Positions 32,491 through 40,992 of a stretch of DNA of 64,000 nucleotides are shown here, in pieces. The stretch comes from DATKPE01 sp035524335 (GTDB lineage Bacteria > Bacteroidota > Ignavibacteria > UBA10030 > SZUA-254), in the NCBI GenBank assembly GCA_035524335.1, contig DATKPE010000047.1, positions 62,001 to 126,000 on the forward strand, read 5' to 3'. The notes beneath the pieces are model-generated. The model saw only the letters and a list, made by a program, of their open reading frames with translations. It searched no databases and was not told where the DNA came from. The stretch's first letter is position 1. Each line of letters opens with the position of its first letter. The position numbers were made by a program, and so were the translations under genes.

Positions 32491-34286
32491 AAAAAATCAC
32501 CCCCGAAATTCTGCGCAAGGCCAAGGAGTTCGGTTTCTCCGACCGACAGCTGGCCCATATCTGGAAGACCGATGAGGATACGGTCCGCCGGCTCCGCGGA
32601 ACCCTCGGCGTTCTCCCGGTCTTCAAGACCGTCGATACCTGCGCCGCGGAATTCGCCGCCGAAACGCCCTACCACTTTTCCACCTACGAGCGGGAAAACG
32701 AGGTGCGGCGGTCGGACCGGAAGAAGGTGATCATTCTGGGCGGAGGTCCGAACAGGATCGGACAGGGGATCGAATTCGATTATTGCTGTGTGCACGGCAT
32801 TTTCGCCCTCGAAGAAGCGGGATACGAAACGCTGATGGTGAACTGCAATCCCGAAACGGTGTCGACCGATTACGATCAGACCGACAAGCTCTACTTCGAG
32901 CCGCTCACGCTCGAGAACGTCCTGGAGATCTGCCGTGCCGAGGAACCGGTCGGGGTGATCGTCAGCTTCGGCGGCCAGACGCCGCTGAAACTCGCCCGGG
33001 CGCTCGAAGCGAACGGGATCAGGATCCTCGGGACCTCGTCCGACGACATCGATGTAGCGGAAGACCGGAAGCGGTTCGGCGACCTTCTGAAAAAGCTCCA
33101 CATTCCCCATCCGAAGGACGGAAACGCCTCAACCGTCGAAGAGGCCGAGCAGATCGCGGCTGGCATCGGGTACCCGGTACTGGTCCGGCCGTCGTACGTG
33201 CTGGGGGGAAGAGCCATGGAGATCATTTACAAACCGGAGGCGCTCCGGGATTACATGAAACAGGCGACCCGGGTGTCGCCCGACCATCCGATTCTGATCG
33301 ACAAGTTTCTGGAGGATGCGAAGGAGTTCGACGTCGATGCGGTATGCGACGGCAGGGACGTTCTCATCGGGGGGGTCCTCCAGCATATCGAAGAGGCGGG
33401 GATTCATTCCGGCGACAGCGCCTGCGTTCTGATGCCGCAGGTGGAAAGCGTTCAGGTGATCGAACAGCTGAAGGATTTTACCCGCAAGCTGGCACTGGCG
33501 CTGAATGTCCGGGGACTGGTCAACGTGCAGTGTGCGGAAAAAGGGGGGATCGTCTACGTTCTGGAGGTGAATCCCCGGGCGTCGCGCACCGTTCCGTTCA
33601 TCAGCAAGGCGATCGGTCTTCCTCTGGCGAAGATCGCGACCAGGGTCATGATGGGGGCGTCGCTCCGTGATTTCGGGCTATCCCTCGATCAACAACCCGC
33701 CACGATCGCGGTCAAACAGCCGGTCTTTCCGTTCGGCAAATTCCCGAAGGCGAAGATCTACCTTGGTCCCGAAATGCGCTCGACGGGGGAAGTCATGGCG
33801 ATCTCCGACACGTTCGGCGAGGCGATCGCAAAATCGTTCATCGCGTCCGGCGGAACGCTTCCGACCGAGGGGGGAGTATTTCTGAGCGTGAACGACAACG
33901 ATAAAAATTACCGGACCCTTGAGGTTGCCAAGGGGTTCGTGCGGCTCGGATTCACGATCTACGCCACCGCGGGGACCGGCAAATTTCTCGGCGGACACGG
34001 GGTTCCCCACCGGACGATCTACAAGGTCAATGAAGGGCGCCCGAACGTGGTGGACGCCATCAAGAACAGGGAAATTCATCTGCTGATCAACACCCCGCTC
34101 GGGGAAGTGTCGCGGTACGATGAACTGGCGATCGGCAGTGCTGCGCTCGAATCCGCACTGCCGATCATCACGACCATCTCCGCGGCGGCGGCGGCCGTCA
34201 AGGGCATCCAGTGGATGCGCGAGAGGCCGCTCGGCGTCAAGAGCATTCAGGAATATCACAGCGAACGCATTTCCACACACACCTGA
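32487..34286 (+). CDS. carB: Carbamoyl-phosphate synthase large subunit, C-terminal half (split CarB)
   Basis: A 599-residue ORF holding the rest of CarB: the end of the oligomerisation domain (LRKAKEFGFSDRQLAHIW, then VFKTVDTCAAEF), the second ATP-grasp half (IILGGGPNRIGQGIEFDYC, LVRPSYVLGGRAMEI, VLEVNPRASRTVPFISKA) and the C-terminal MGS-like allosteric domain (FTIYATAGTGKFL, then LLINTPLG). It lies in the same frame as the first half, separated by one TGA and eight codons. The linker is longer than in whole CarB, which argues for a settled split rather than a fresh nonsense mutation. The small subunit carA is not in the window. Confidence 0.93.
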   Translation: MKKITPEILRKAKEFGFSDRQLAHIWKTDEDTVRRLRGTLGVLPVFKTVDTCAAEFAAETPYHFSTYERENEVRRSDRKKVIILGGGPNRIGQGIEFDYCCVHGIFALEEAGYETLMVNCNPETVSTDYDQTDKLYFEPLTLENVLEICRAEEPVGVIVSFGGQTPLKLARALEANGIRILGTSSDDIDVAEDRKRFGDLLKKLHIPHPKDGNASTVEEAEQIAAGIGYPVLVRPSYVLGGRAMEIIYKPEALRDYMKQATRVSPDHPILIDKFLEDAKEFDVDAVCDGRDVLIGGVLQHIEEAGIHSGDSACVLMPQVESVQVIEQLKDFTRKLALALNVRGLVNVQCAEKGGIVYVLEVNPRASRTVPFISKAIGLPLAKIATRVMMGASLRDFGLSLDQQPATIAVKQPVFPFGKFPKAKIYLGPEMRSTGEVMAISDTFGEAIAKSFIASGGTLPTEGGVFLSVNDNDKNYRTLEVAKGFVRLGFTIYATAGTGKFLGGHGVPHRTIYKVNEGRPNVVDAIKNREIHLLINTPLGEVSRYDELAIGSAALESALPIITTISAAAAAVKGIQWMRERPLGVKSIQEYHSERISTHT

Positions 34287-34301
34287 CAGGAGGTTTCCGT
34301 C

Positions 34302-34916
34302 ATGAAACGCACCGCAATCCGCACTCTTCTGGCCGTGATCCTGTTGTGTATCCCGGGTCTGCTTCTGGCCCAATTGCCGACGCCGGGCGTGCCGAGCGTC
34401 CCGTTGAACATCGACCTTGGTGTTTTCGGCGGTCTGAGCAGTCCGCTGAGCCCCCTGAGCAACTCCGTGAATTCCGGCTGGAACGCCGGCGCGAAAGCGC
34501 GTCTGTCCGGTTTTCTGCCGGTGAACATACTTATTTCAGGCGCCTACAACAGACTGCCGTTCGCCGGGGGTGTGATTCCGCTGGGCGGCGGACCGGCGAC
34601 GAACCTCAGCGGCGAATCGATGACGGCAATAACGGCGGGGGCGGGACTGGAATATCCGCTGACCTCTCTTGTCGTGAAGCCGTATCTCGCGGCCGACGGG
34701 TTCGTGACGATTCTTTCGAGCACGGTCGCCGGCGCGACCTCGACGACGCGCGAGGGGGCCGCATTCGGCGCCGGGGTGATGTTCAGCGTGCCGGCATTCG
34801 GAAGTTTCGATCTTTCCGTCAAGTACCAGATGCTCAATGCGTTCGGAAAAGATTCCGGAGAAGATACTCAGTCACTGCTGGGGGTGAGTCTCGCCGTGAT
34901 GTTCGGCGTACTTTAA
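34302..34916 (+). CDS. Outer-membrane beta-barrel protein, function unknown
   Basis: A 204-residue exported protein (signal peptide ending LLLAQ) whose remainder alternates hydrophobic and polar residues in short strands and ends in FGVL, as in small eight- to ten-strand outer-membrane barrels. A textbook ribosome site (aggagg) lies before the ATG. It follows carB by 15 bases and is followed by a hairpin terminator, so it ends that transcript. No homologous function is recognised. Confidence 0.75.
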   Translation: MKRTAIRTLLAVILLCIPGLLLAQLPTPGVPSVPLNIDLGVFGGLSSPLSPLSNSVNSGWNAGAKARLSGFLPVNILISGAYNRLPFAGGVIPLGGGPATNLSGESMTAITAGAGLEYPLTSLVVKPYLAADGFVTILSSTVAGATSTTREGAAFGAGVMFSVPAFGSFDLSVKYQMLNAFGKDSGEDTQSLLGVSLAVMFGVL

Positions 34917-34940
34917 GGTTCCGGGCGTCGTTCCATCCCT

Positions 34941-34976
34941 GCCGCCGGATCCGAACTCTCCGGCGGCGGGGCTTTT
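34941..34976 (+). terminator. Rho-independent terminator between the barrel gene and uvrA
   Basis: A 9-bp stem (GCCGCCGGA/TCCGGCGGC; 34941-34949 with 34959-34967), 9-base loop, then GGGGCTTTT. It ends 8 bases before the uvrA start codon, so uvrA reads either through it or from a promoter I cannot place. Confidence 0.65.
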
Positions 34977-34983
34977 GCTTCCC

Positions 34984-37833
34984 ATGAAAAAAAAATCCGC
35001 CATTCCCCCCGTGAGCCCGTCCAGGCCCGCCGCCGGCGCCATCTCGATACGCGGCGCGAGGGTCCATAACCTCAAAAACATCTCTCTCGATATCCCCCGC
35101 GGCAAGCTGATTGTGGTGACCGGGGTGAGCGGGTCCGGGAAATCGAGCCTTGCGTTCGACACCCTCTACGCGGAGGGCCAGCGCCGCTTCGTCGAATCCC
35201 TCTCCTCCTATGCGCGGCAGTTCCTCGAACGCATGGACAAGCCGGACGTCGACAGCATCGGCGGAATGAGTCCGGCAATCGCCATCGAACAGAAAACCAC
35301 CGCGCGGAATCCGCGGTCGACGGTTGGAACCTCGACCGAGGTGTACGACTACCTCCGGCTTCTCTTCGCACGGATCGGGAAGACACACTGCGCGACATGC
35401 GGAAGGCTGGTCCGCAGGGATTCCGTCGAAACGGTTCTCGAAACCCTCTCCCTGAAGGCGGCCGACGGCAAGCCCCTGAAGCTCTATGTCCTCTTCCCCC
35501 TCCATCATCACAAAGAGACCCCCGTCCGGGTCGAGCTCGAACATCTGAAACAGGAGGGCTTCTTCCGCGTTTTTTACCGGGACGGGATTTACGATCTCCA
35601 CGAAACGAGCCTCCCCGGAAATGCACGGCGGCAGGATATTTACGTTCTGGTCGATCGTCTTATCTTCCGCAAAGGGGAAAGCGATCCGAAACTGACGGAC
35701 TCGATCGAAACCGCCTTCACCGCGGGCGAGGGGGTCGTGGTCCTCCACTTCCCGGAGAAGGGAGGGGAGGCCGTGTTCAATCAGCATTTCGCCTGTTCGA
35801 ACTGCGGCACGAGATATGAAGAACCGGATCCCCGGCTCTTTTCCTTCAACAATCCGTTCGGCGCATGTCCAAAGTGCCAGGGGTTCGGAAGATCGGTCGG
35901 CATCGACATGAATCTCGTCGTTCCCGACCGGAGCAAGACTCTGAGGGAAGGGGCAATTGCTCCCTGGACGAGCCCGAAATGGCATAACTGGCTCAGGGAT
36001 CTCCTCCGATGCGCTTACGATGCGAAGCTTCGGATCGACGCTCCCTACGAGGAACTTTCCCCGGCCGAGATTGATGTTGTGATGAAAGGCTCCGGTCCGT
36101 TCAGGGGGGTCGACGGTTTTTTCCGGATGGTCGAGGGGAAGATGTACAAAATTTATTACCGGATCCTGCTCAGCCGGTACAGGGGATATACCACCTGCGA
36201 TGCCTGTCATGGCGCCCGCCTCCGGCCCGAAGCGCTCCTCGTCACCGTCGGTGAAAAGTCGATATTCGATGTGGTCCGGATGACGATCGGGGAGGCGCAC
36301 CGGTTTTTCGACGGGCTGAAGCTCCCCGCATTCGAACAGCAGGTCGCAAAGCGGATTCTCGGAGAACTTCACCGGCGGCTCACCTATCTGGTCGACGTCG
36401 GAATCGGCTACCTGACGCTGGACCGGCTGTCGAACACTCTCTCGGGGGGCGAATCCCAGCGCATCAATCTGGCGACGGCGCTCGGTTCGTCCCTGGTCGG
36501 TTCCCTTTATGTGCTTGACGAGCCGAGCATCGGGCTCCACCCGCGGGACAATCAGAAACTGATCGCGATTCTCCGGTCGCTTCGGGATCTCGGGAACACG
36601 GTGGTCGTCGTGGAGCACGACGCCGACATGATGAAGGCGGCCGATCACATCGTCGACATGGGTCCGGCGGCAGGGGAACGGGGCGGCGAAATCGTTGCCG
36701 CGGGAAACTTCAGCCGGATCAGCGCGCATCCCGATTCGCTCACCGGGAAATATCTCAGCGGCAGGAGTTCGATACCGGTGCCGCCGCGCCGACGGAAGCG
36801 GACCCGACAGGCGATCGTCGTCCGGGGAGCCGCGGAACATAATCTCCGGAACATCGACGTCGAAATCCCCCTCGGACTTCTGGTGGTCATGACCGGCGTG
36901 AGCGGGTCGGGGAAAAGCACGTTCGTGCATGACGTTCTGTACGGCGCAATCCAGGCCGGGAAGGGGAATCCCGTCGAGAGGGTCGGGGCGCACCGTTCGA
37001 TCGAGGGGCTCGACCACATCGGGCAGGCCGAACTCGTCGATCAATCCCCCATCGGACGCACACCCCGCTCGAACCCGGTCACCTACCTGAAGGCATTCGA
37101 TCATATCCGGGATCTCCTCGCCTCGACCCAGAGCGCGAAAATGCACGGCTATACCCCGGGATATTTTTCCTTCAATGTGGAAGGCGGACGCTGTGACGTC
37201 TGCGAGGGAAGCGGGATCCAGACTGTCGAGATGCAGTTCCTTGCGGACCTGGAGCTTGTCTGCGAAGCGTGCCAGGGGAAACGATACAAGAAAGAGGTGC
37301 TTGAAATCAGATATCAGGGAAAGAACGTGGATGAGATCCTCGGCATGACCGTCACCGAGGCGATCGGCTTTTTCTCCGGGCATCCCAGCGGTAAACAGGT
37401 CGCGAGGAAGCTGACCGTTCTCGACGACGTCGGCATGGGATACATCCGGCTGGGACAGTCGGCCACGACTCTCTCCGGTGGTGAAGCCCAGCGGGTGAAG
37501 CTTGCCGCGCACCTTGCCGCCCAGGAGGGGGATGAACCGGTGCTCTTTATCTTCGATGAGCCGACCACCGGCCTTCACTTCGACGATATCGCGAAACTGC
37601 TCCGCGCGCTCAACGCCCTCGTCGAACGGGGAAATTCGGTCCTGCTCATTGAACACAACATGGATGTGATCAAATCCGCCGACTGGCTCATCGATCTGGG
37701 ACCGGAAGCGGGTGCGGAGGGGGGAAACATCGTGACGGCGGGAACGCCTGAGGAGGTTGCCGCCCATCCCGCGTCACACACCGGCAGATTCCTGCGGAAC
37801 GCTCTCCCTCCCGTGAGAAAAAAGAAGACGTAA
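34984..37833 (+). CDS. uvrA: Excinuclease ABC subunit A
   Basis: UvrA finds bulky DNA damage in nucleotide excision repair and loads UvrB. The 949-residue protein has the full layout: first ATPase Walker A GVSGSGKSSLAFDTLY, zinc pair CATC, the insertion domain with CSNC and CPKC, the first signature LSGGESQRINLATALG, second Walker A GVSGSGKSTFVHDVLY, zinc finger CDVC-x-CEAC, second signature LSGGEAQRVKLAAHL and LFIFDEPTTGLHF. I start at ATG 34984; a TTG nine bases earlier is possible. Expression may depend on read-through of the hairpin just upstream. Confidence 0.98.
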   Translation: MKKKSAIPPVSPSRPAAGAISIRGARVHNLKNISLDIPRGKLIVVTGVSGSGKSSLAFDTLYAEGQRRFVESLSSYARQFLERMDKPDVDSIGGMSPAIAIEQKTTARNPRSTVGTSTEVYDYLRLLFARIGKTHCATCGRLVRRDSVETVLETLSLKAADGKPLKLYVLFPLHHHKETPVRVELEHLKQEGFFRVFYRDGIYDLHETSLPGNARRQDIYVLVDRLIFRKGESDPKLTDSIETAFTAGEGVVVLHFPEKGGEAVFNQHFACSNCGTRYEEPDPRLFSFNNPFGACPKCQGFGRSVGIDMNLVVPDRSKTLREGAIAPWTSPKWHNWLRDLLRCAYDAKLRIDAPYEELSPAEIDVVMKGSGPFRGVDGFFRMVEGKMYKIYYRILLSRYRGYTTCDACHGARLRPEALLVTVGEKSIFDVVRMTIGEAHRFFDGLKLPAFEQQVAKRILGELHRRLTYLVDVGIGYLTLDRLSNTLSGGESQRINLATALGSSLVGSLYVLDEPSIGLHPRDNQKLIAILRSLRDLGNTVVVVEHDADMMKAADHIVDMGPAAGERGGEIVAAGNFSRISAHPDSLTGKYLSGRSSIPVPPRRRKRTRQAIVVRGAAEHNLRNIDVEIPLGLLVVMTGVSGSGKSTFVHDVLYGAIQAGKGNPVERVGAHRSIEGLDHIGQAELVDQSPIGRTPRSNPVTYLKAFDHIRDLLASTQSAKMHGYTPGYFSFNVEGGRCDVCEGSGIQTVEMQFLADLELVCEACQGKRYKKEVLEIRYQGKNVDEILGMTVTEAIGFFSGHPSGKQVARKLTVLDDVGMGYIRLGQSATTLSGGEAQRVKLAAHLAAQEGDEPVLFIFDEPTTGLHFDDIAKLLRALNALVERGNSVLLIEHNMDVIKSADWLIDLGPEAGAEGGNIVTAGTPEEVAAHPASHTGRFLRNALPPVRKKKT

Positions 37834-37850
37834 CGGAGCCGGGAGGCTTC

Positions 37851-38513
37851 TCAGATTGCCCCGCCGAAATTTATCGTGATGTAGAATCCGCCGAACTCGG
37901 TTTTTGTAGTGCCGAGAAGGCTCTCGATGCCGTTCGGGTACGGAATGATGTAATACCGGAGGTCGAGGCCGAACATCCGCGTTTTCTCGGTCCCGAAGTA
38001 CGCGCCGAATCCGAGAAACCCCCCTGCGGTGTACCGCGGCTGTCCCTTCCCGAGTGCGGTAAAAAACTCGTCCGCGTTCGGGAAGACATAGATCATCGCC
38101 GGCCCGGCCGCCGCGCTGACATAGGGACGGAAATTGTCCAGTATTTCATCCTTGAACAGCCGCTGTTCCACCCCGACGAAGAGCGGCAGGACGAGAAAAC
38201 GGTTCACCAGATTATAGGTGTACCGGTTTCCGTAATAGTCGATGTAATCCCGTTCATCGTCGTCCTTCGATTCCGAAATCGAGAAATCGACAAAGGACGA
38301 TAGCACGTCCGAGAATTCATGACGGTAGAACACCCCGCCGCCGAATCCGCCCAGCGAAACGAGGAGGTCGGCCCCCATGGCGTTATGCTGGCTGTCGTCG
38401 GGTGCCGGGAGTGCGGCCGCGTCGGTCCTGGAGAACCGGACCTGCGCGGACCCGCCGGCAAATCCGATGCCGAGGAACAGCGCCGTGCAAAGAACCCTGC
38501 CGATCATCTTCAT
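37851..38513 (-). CDS. Outer-membrane beta-barrel protein, function unknown
   Basis: A 220-residue exported protein (signal peptide ending FAGGSAQ) with repeating amphipathic strands (LLVSLGGFGGGVFYRHEF, SSFVDFSISES, YVSAAAGPAMIYVF, TAGGFLGFGAYFG) and a final FYITINFGGAI strand. It looks like a PorT- or OmpA-like eight- to ten-strand barrel and resembles the outer-membrane-barrel families common in Bacteroidota. It is 34 bases after the glycosyltransferase gene on the same strand, with AAAGGA before its ATG. Confidence 0.72.
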   Translation of the reverse strand: MKMIGRVLCTALFLGIGFAGGSAQVRFSRTDAAALPAPDDSQHNAMGADLLVSLGGFGGGVFYRHEFSDVLSSFVDFSISESKDDDERDYIDYYGNRYTYNLVNRFLVLPLFVGVEQRLFKDEILDNFRPYVSAAAGPAMIYVFPNADEFFTALGKGQPRYTAGGFLGFGAYFGTEKTRMFGLDLRYYIIPYPNGIESLLGTTKTEFGGFYITINFGGAI

Positions 38514-38547
38514 TTGTCTATCCTTTCATCTCAGCATTTTCCCGTTG

Positions 38548-39642
38548 TCAGATCAGAGCCGATTCATAAACAGCCATTGTCCGGAGCGCACATTCCTTCG
38601 TCGAGAACATTCCGGCACGTGCCCGCCCCCTTTCGGTGACGGTCGCCCGGGCCTGCCGGTCGCCGAGCATCCGGCCGATCGCATCGGCGAGCTGAGCCGG
38701 ATTTCCCGGTTCGAACAGGATGCCGCCGTCACTCACAATCTCGGAAATTGCCGATCCGCGGGCTCCGATGGCCGGCGCCCCGGCGGCCATCGCCTCCACC
38801 ATCGGCGAACCGAATCCTTCGTAGCGCGATGGAAGAACAACCGCACCGGCACAGCGATATCCTTCCGCCAGATCCTCCCTCGGGATCCGGCCGAGTTCCC
38901 GGAGAGCCCCGCTCCGGATGATACCGCCGGCGGGCTGTAAAAGTTCCCGGTTGTCCGAAATCCGCTCTCCAATGCAGACCAGCTCGATGTCGCCGGTCTT
39001 CCGGACGATGGCCATCGCGTTCAGCAGGGTGCCGACGTCCTTGTGCGGTTTTGTGCTTCCGACATAGAGGACGTACGGCTTCTCCAGCCTGTATTTTTTC
39101 CTGAAGGCGTTTTTCGTTTCGTCGTCCGTCTGCCGGAAAAATTCGCAATGCGTGCCGGGATACGTCACGTGAATTTTTGCCTCATCGACCGGAAACCGGG
39201 AGAGAATTTCCTGCCGCGTAAACATGGAATTCGTGATGACCCGGGTCGCGTGGCGGCACGCATGACCGATGACAGTGGAGGCGTACGCCCGCTGGAGCGG
39301 GGAAAAATACTCGGGAAATTTCAGGTGGATGATGTCGTGCACGGTCACCACCGAGGGCCTGCGGAGCCTGAACGGGAGGGTGTAATGCGGGGCGTGGAAG
39401 AGATCAGGATTGAGGGCATTGACCCTGCGGGCGACGGTGAAGAGTTCCCGGATCGAATAGAGGGACGCCGGTTCCTCCACGATGGTCCCGCCCGGAAGGG
39501 ATGACAGCGCCTGCCGGTCCGCCGGCCTGACGAACCAGACGAACCTGTTGTCGCCGAGAGCGGGAAGTTCCCGGACCAGGTTCTGGATGTAGGTCCCGAT
39601 GCCGAAATCGTAGTACTTTCGTATGTCAATCGCTATCCGGAT
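38548..39642 (-). CDS. GT4-family glycosyltransferase with a non-canonical start
   Basis: A family 4 (GT-B) transferase that should add a sugar from a nucleotide donor to a cell-envelope acceptor. Homology begins at IRIAIDIRKYYDFGIGTYIQ, where the family normally has MRIAID, so the start is the ATC at 39642 (364 residues). No ATG, GTG, TTG or CTG lies in frame between the stop at 39702 and that point. The next canonical start, GTG 39480, would drop 54 residues including the GIGTY loop. Later signatures are VVTVHDIIHLKF, VLYVGSTKPHKD and LPSRYEGFGSPMVEAMAAG (donor-binding E-x7-E). A promoter-like element at 39703-39733 supports a start downstream of the nearby out-of-frame ATG. A frameshift near 39630 is the alternative. 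Confidence 0.8.
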   Translation of the reverse strand: MRIAIDIRKYYDFGIGTYIQNLVRELPALGDNRFVWFVRPADRQALSSLPGGTIVEEPASLYSIRELFTVARRVNALNPDLFHAPHYTLPFRLRRPSVVTVHDIIHLKFPEYFSPLQRAYASTVIGHACRHATRVITNSMFTRQEILSRFPVDEAKIHVTYPGTHCEFFRQTDDETKNAFRKKYRLEKPYVLYVGSTKPHKDVGTLLNAMAIVRKTGDIELVCIGERISDNRELLQPAGGIIRSGALRELGRIPREDLAEGYRCAGAVVLPSRYEGFGSPMVEAMAAGAPAIGARGSAISEIVSDGGILFEPGNPAQLADAIGRMLGDRQARATVTERGRARAGMFSTKECALRTMAVYESALI

Positions 39643-39702
39643 GGCGCTCGATCCCCAGATGAGTTCTGCCCCGACGCCGTAAGCTGCGTTTGTGGTCTCT
39701 CA

Positions 39703-39733
39703 TAAATATAAATCCCGGTGGAAGGAAAGTCAA
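39703..39733 (-). promoter_or_regulatory. Bacteroidota-type promoter candidate for the GT4 gene
   Basis: Minus-strand TTG-N20-TATATTTA in the gap after the RlmI-like gene. The only nearby ATG (39703) overlaps the -7 box and so could not be in the transcript. Confidence 0.5.
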
Positions 39734-39734
39734 T

Positions 39735-40913
39735 CTAAACCGGTGCGCCGACGCGATAGATGCCGAATTTGAGGTAGCCCGTTTCGGGCATCGCCGGAAT
39801 GGTCGGGTGATCCGGCGAGGCGCCCCGCCACTCCAGAAGCGTGAGCGATCTGCCGGCCGCCTCGGCGGCGTCCCGGATGATGTCGCGGAACGTTTCCTCG
39901 AAAATGTGGTGGGAGCAGGAGGCCGTGGCCAGGTATCCGCCGTCCGGGATGAGCGGGAGCGCAAGGGTGTGGAGCTGGCGGTATCCCCGGATCGCCTTGC
40001 GGACGGTTTTTTTGTTTTTTGCGAAGGAGGGAGGGTCGAGAATGACGAGGCCGAATTTCTTTCCCCCGGCCCCTGCAGTTTTCAGATACTCGAAAACGTC
40101 CGCGGCGATAAACTCGGCGTTCCCGGCGAAACCGTTTGCGGCGGCGTTCCCCGACGCCCGTGCGACAGCCGTTTCCGAGATGTCGATGCCCGTCACGCTT
40201 TTTGCACCGCCCGCGGCGGTATTGAGGGCGAATCCGCCGTCGTTGCAGAAACAATCGATCACGTCGCGCCCGGCGGCGTACCGCCGTACCGCGTATCTGT
40301 TCTCGCGCTGATCGAGGAAGAGCCCGGTCTTCTGTCCTTCGAGGAGATCGACCGTATATTTGATACCGTGTTCGGTGATCGTGACGGGACCTGCCTCTCC
40401 GCGGATCACGCCCTTCCGCTGTTCCAGCCCCTCGAGAACCCGCAGGGGTGATTCGTTGCGCTCGACGATGGTCCGGCACGGCAGGACCGCCTGGATCGCG
40501 TCGCAGACGGCGGGAAGGTGCAGTTCCATGCCGGCGGAAAGGATCTGAAGAGAACAGCAGTCGCCGTACCGGTCGACGATCAGGCCCGGCAGATCGTCCG
40601 ATTCCCCATGGACGAGGCGATAGGATTCACAGCCGGGGAAGAGCGCCATACGGAGGTCGAAGGCGGCGCCGATCCGTTCGCGGATGAATCCGTCTGCCGG
40701 ACCGGTTTCCCGGTGCGAGAGGATCCGGACTGCAATGAGCGAATGCGGATGATAAAAGCCGCAGCCGATGAACTTGCCGGCGGCGGAGACAACCGCGACG
40801 ATGTCGCCCGTCCGGGGATCCCCCGAGACGGAGTCGATTTCATTGCTGAACACCCAGCGATGGCCGCGGGTGATGCGTTTGTCTTCGTGACGCTTGAGAA
40901 TGATGCGGTGCAC
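39735..40913 (-). CDS. RlmI-like SAM-dependent rRNA methyltransferase with PUA domain
   Basis: A 392-residue enzyme of the COG1092 group, which methylates cytosine in 23S rRNA (RlmI, m5C1962 in E. coli). It has an N-terminal PUA-like domain (GHRWVFSNEI), the EEHE-like core GLFLDQRENR, the SAM site DCFCNDGGFALNTAAGGAKSV near residue 217, and motif IV LDPPSFAKNKK with a C-terminal TASCSHHI carrying the catalytic Cys. It stands 34 bases after the aldolase terminator. The exact target base is not shown by sequence. Confidence 0.9.
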   Translation of the reverse strand: MHRIILKRHEDKRITRGHRWVFSNEIDSVSGDPRTGDIVAVVSAAGKFIGCGFYHPHSLIAVRILSHRETGPADGFIRERIGAAFDLRMALFPGCESYRLVHGESDDLPGLIVDRYGDCCSLQILSAGMELHLPAVCDAIQAVLPCRTIVERNESPLRVLEGLEQRKGVIRGEAGPVTITEHGIKYTVDLLEGQKTGLFLDQRENRYAVRRYAAGRDVIDCFCNDGGFALNTAAGGAKSVTGIDISETAVARASGNAAANGFAGNAEFIAADVFEYLKTAGAGGKKFGLVILDPPSFAKNKKTVRKAIRGYRQLHTLALPLIPDGGYLATASCSHHIFEETFRDIIRDAAEAAGRSLTLLEWRGASPDHPTIPAMPETGYLKFGIYRVGAPV

Positions 40914-40940
40914 GGTCGTGCGAATCGAATGTGAGGGTGG

Positions 40941-40979
40941 AAAAAAAACAGCGCGGAATGACGATCATCCCGCGCTGTT
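40941..40979 (-). terminator. Strong Rho-independent terminator after the aldolase
   Basis: Minus-strand 15-bp stem (AACAGCGCGGGATGA with TCATTCCGCGCTGTT, one G-T pair), 3-base loop, and a run of eight T. It is the clearest terminator in the window and cleanly separates the aldolase from the RlmI-like gene. Confidence 0.9.
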
Positions 40980-40992
40980 GTCCCGTCGTGGT

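Noticed and set aside
34834..37767. 977-codon open frame antisense to uvrA
   Set aside because: It lies fully opposite a certain gene; long antisense frames arise from the codon bias of GC-rich genes. It has no family signature and a composition typical of shadow frames.
39480..39480. GTG 39480 as the start of the GT4 gene
   Set aside because: It would remove 54 residues of clear family homology, including the GIGTY loop.
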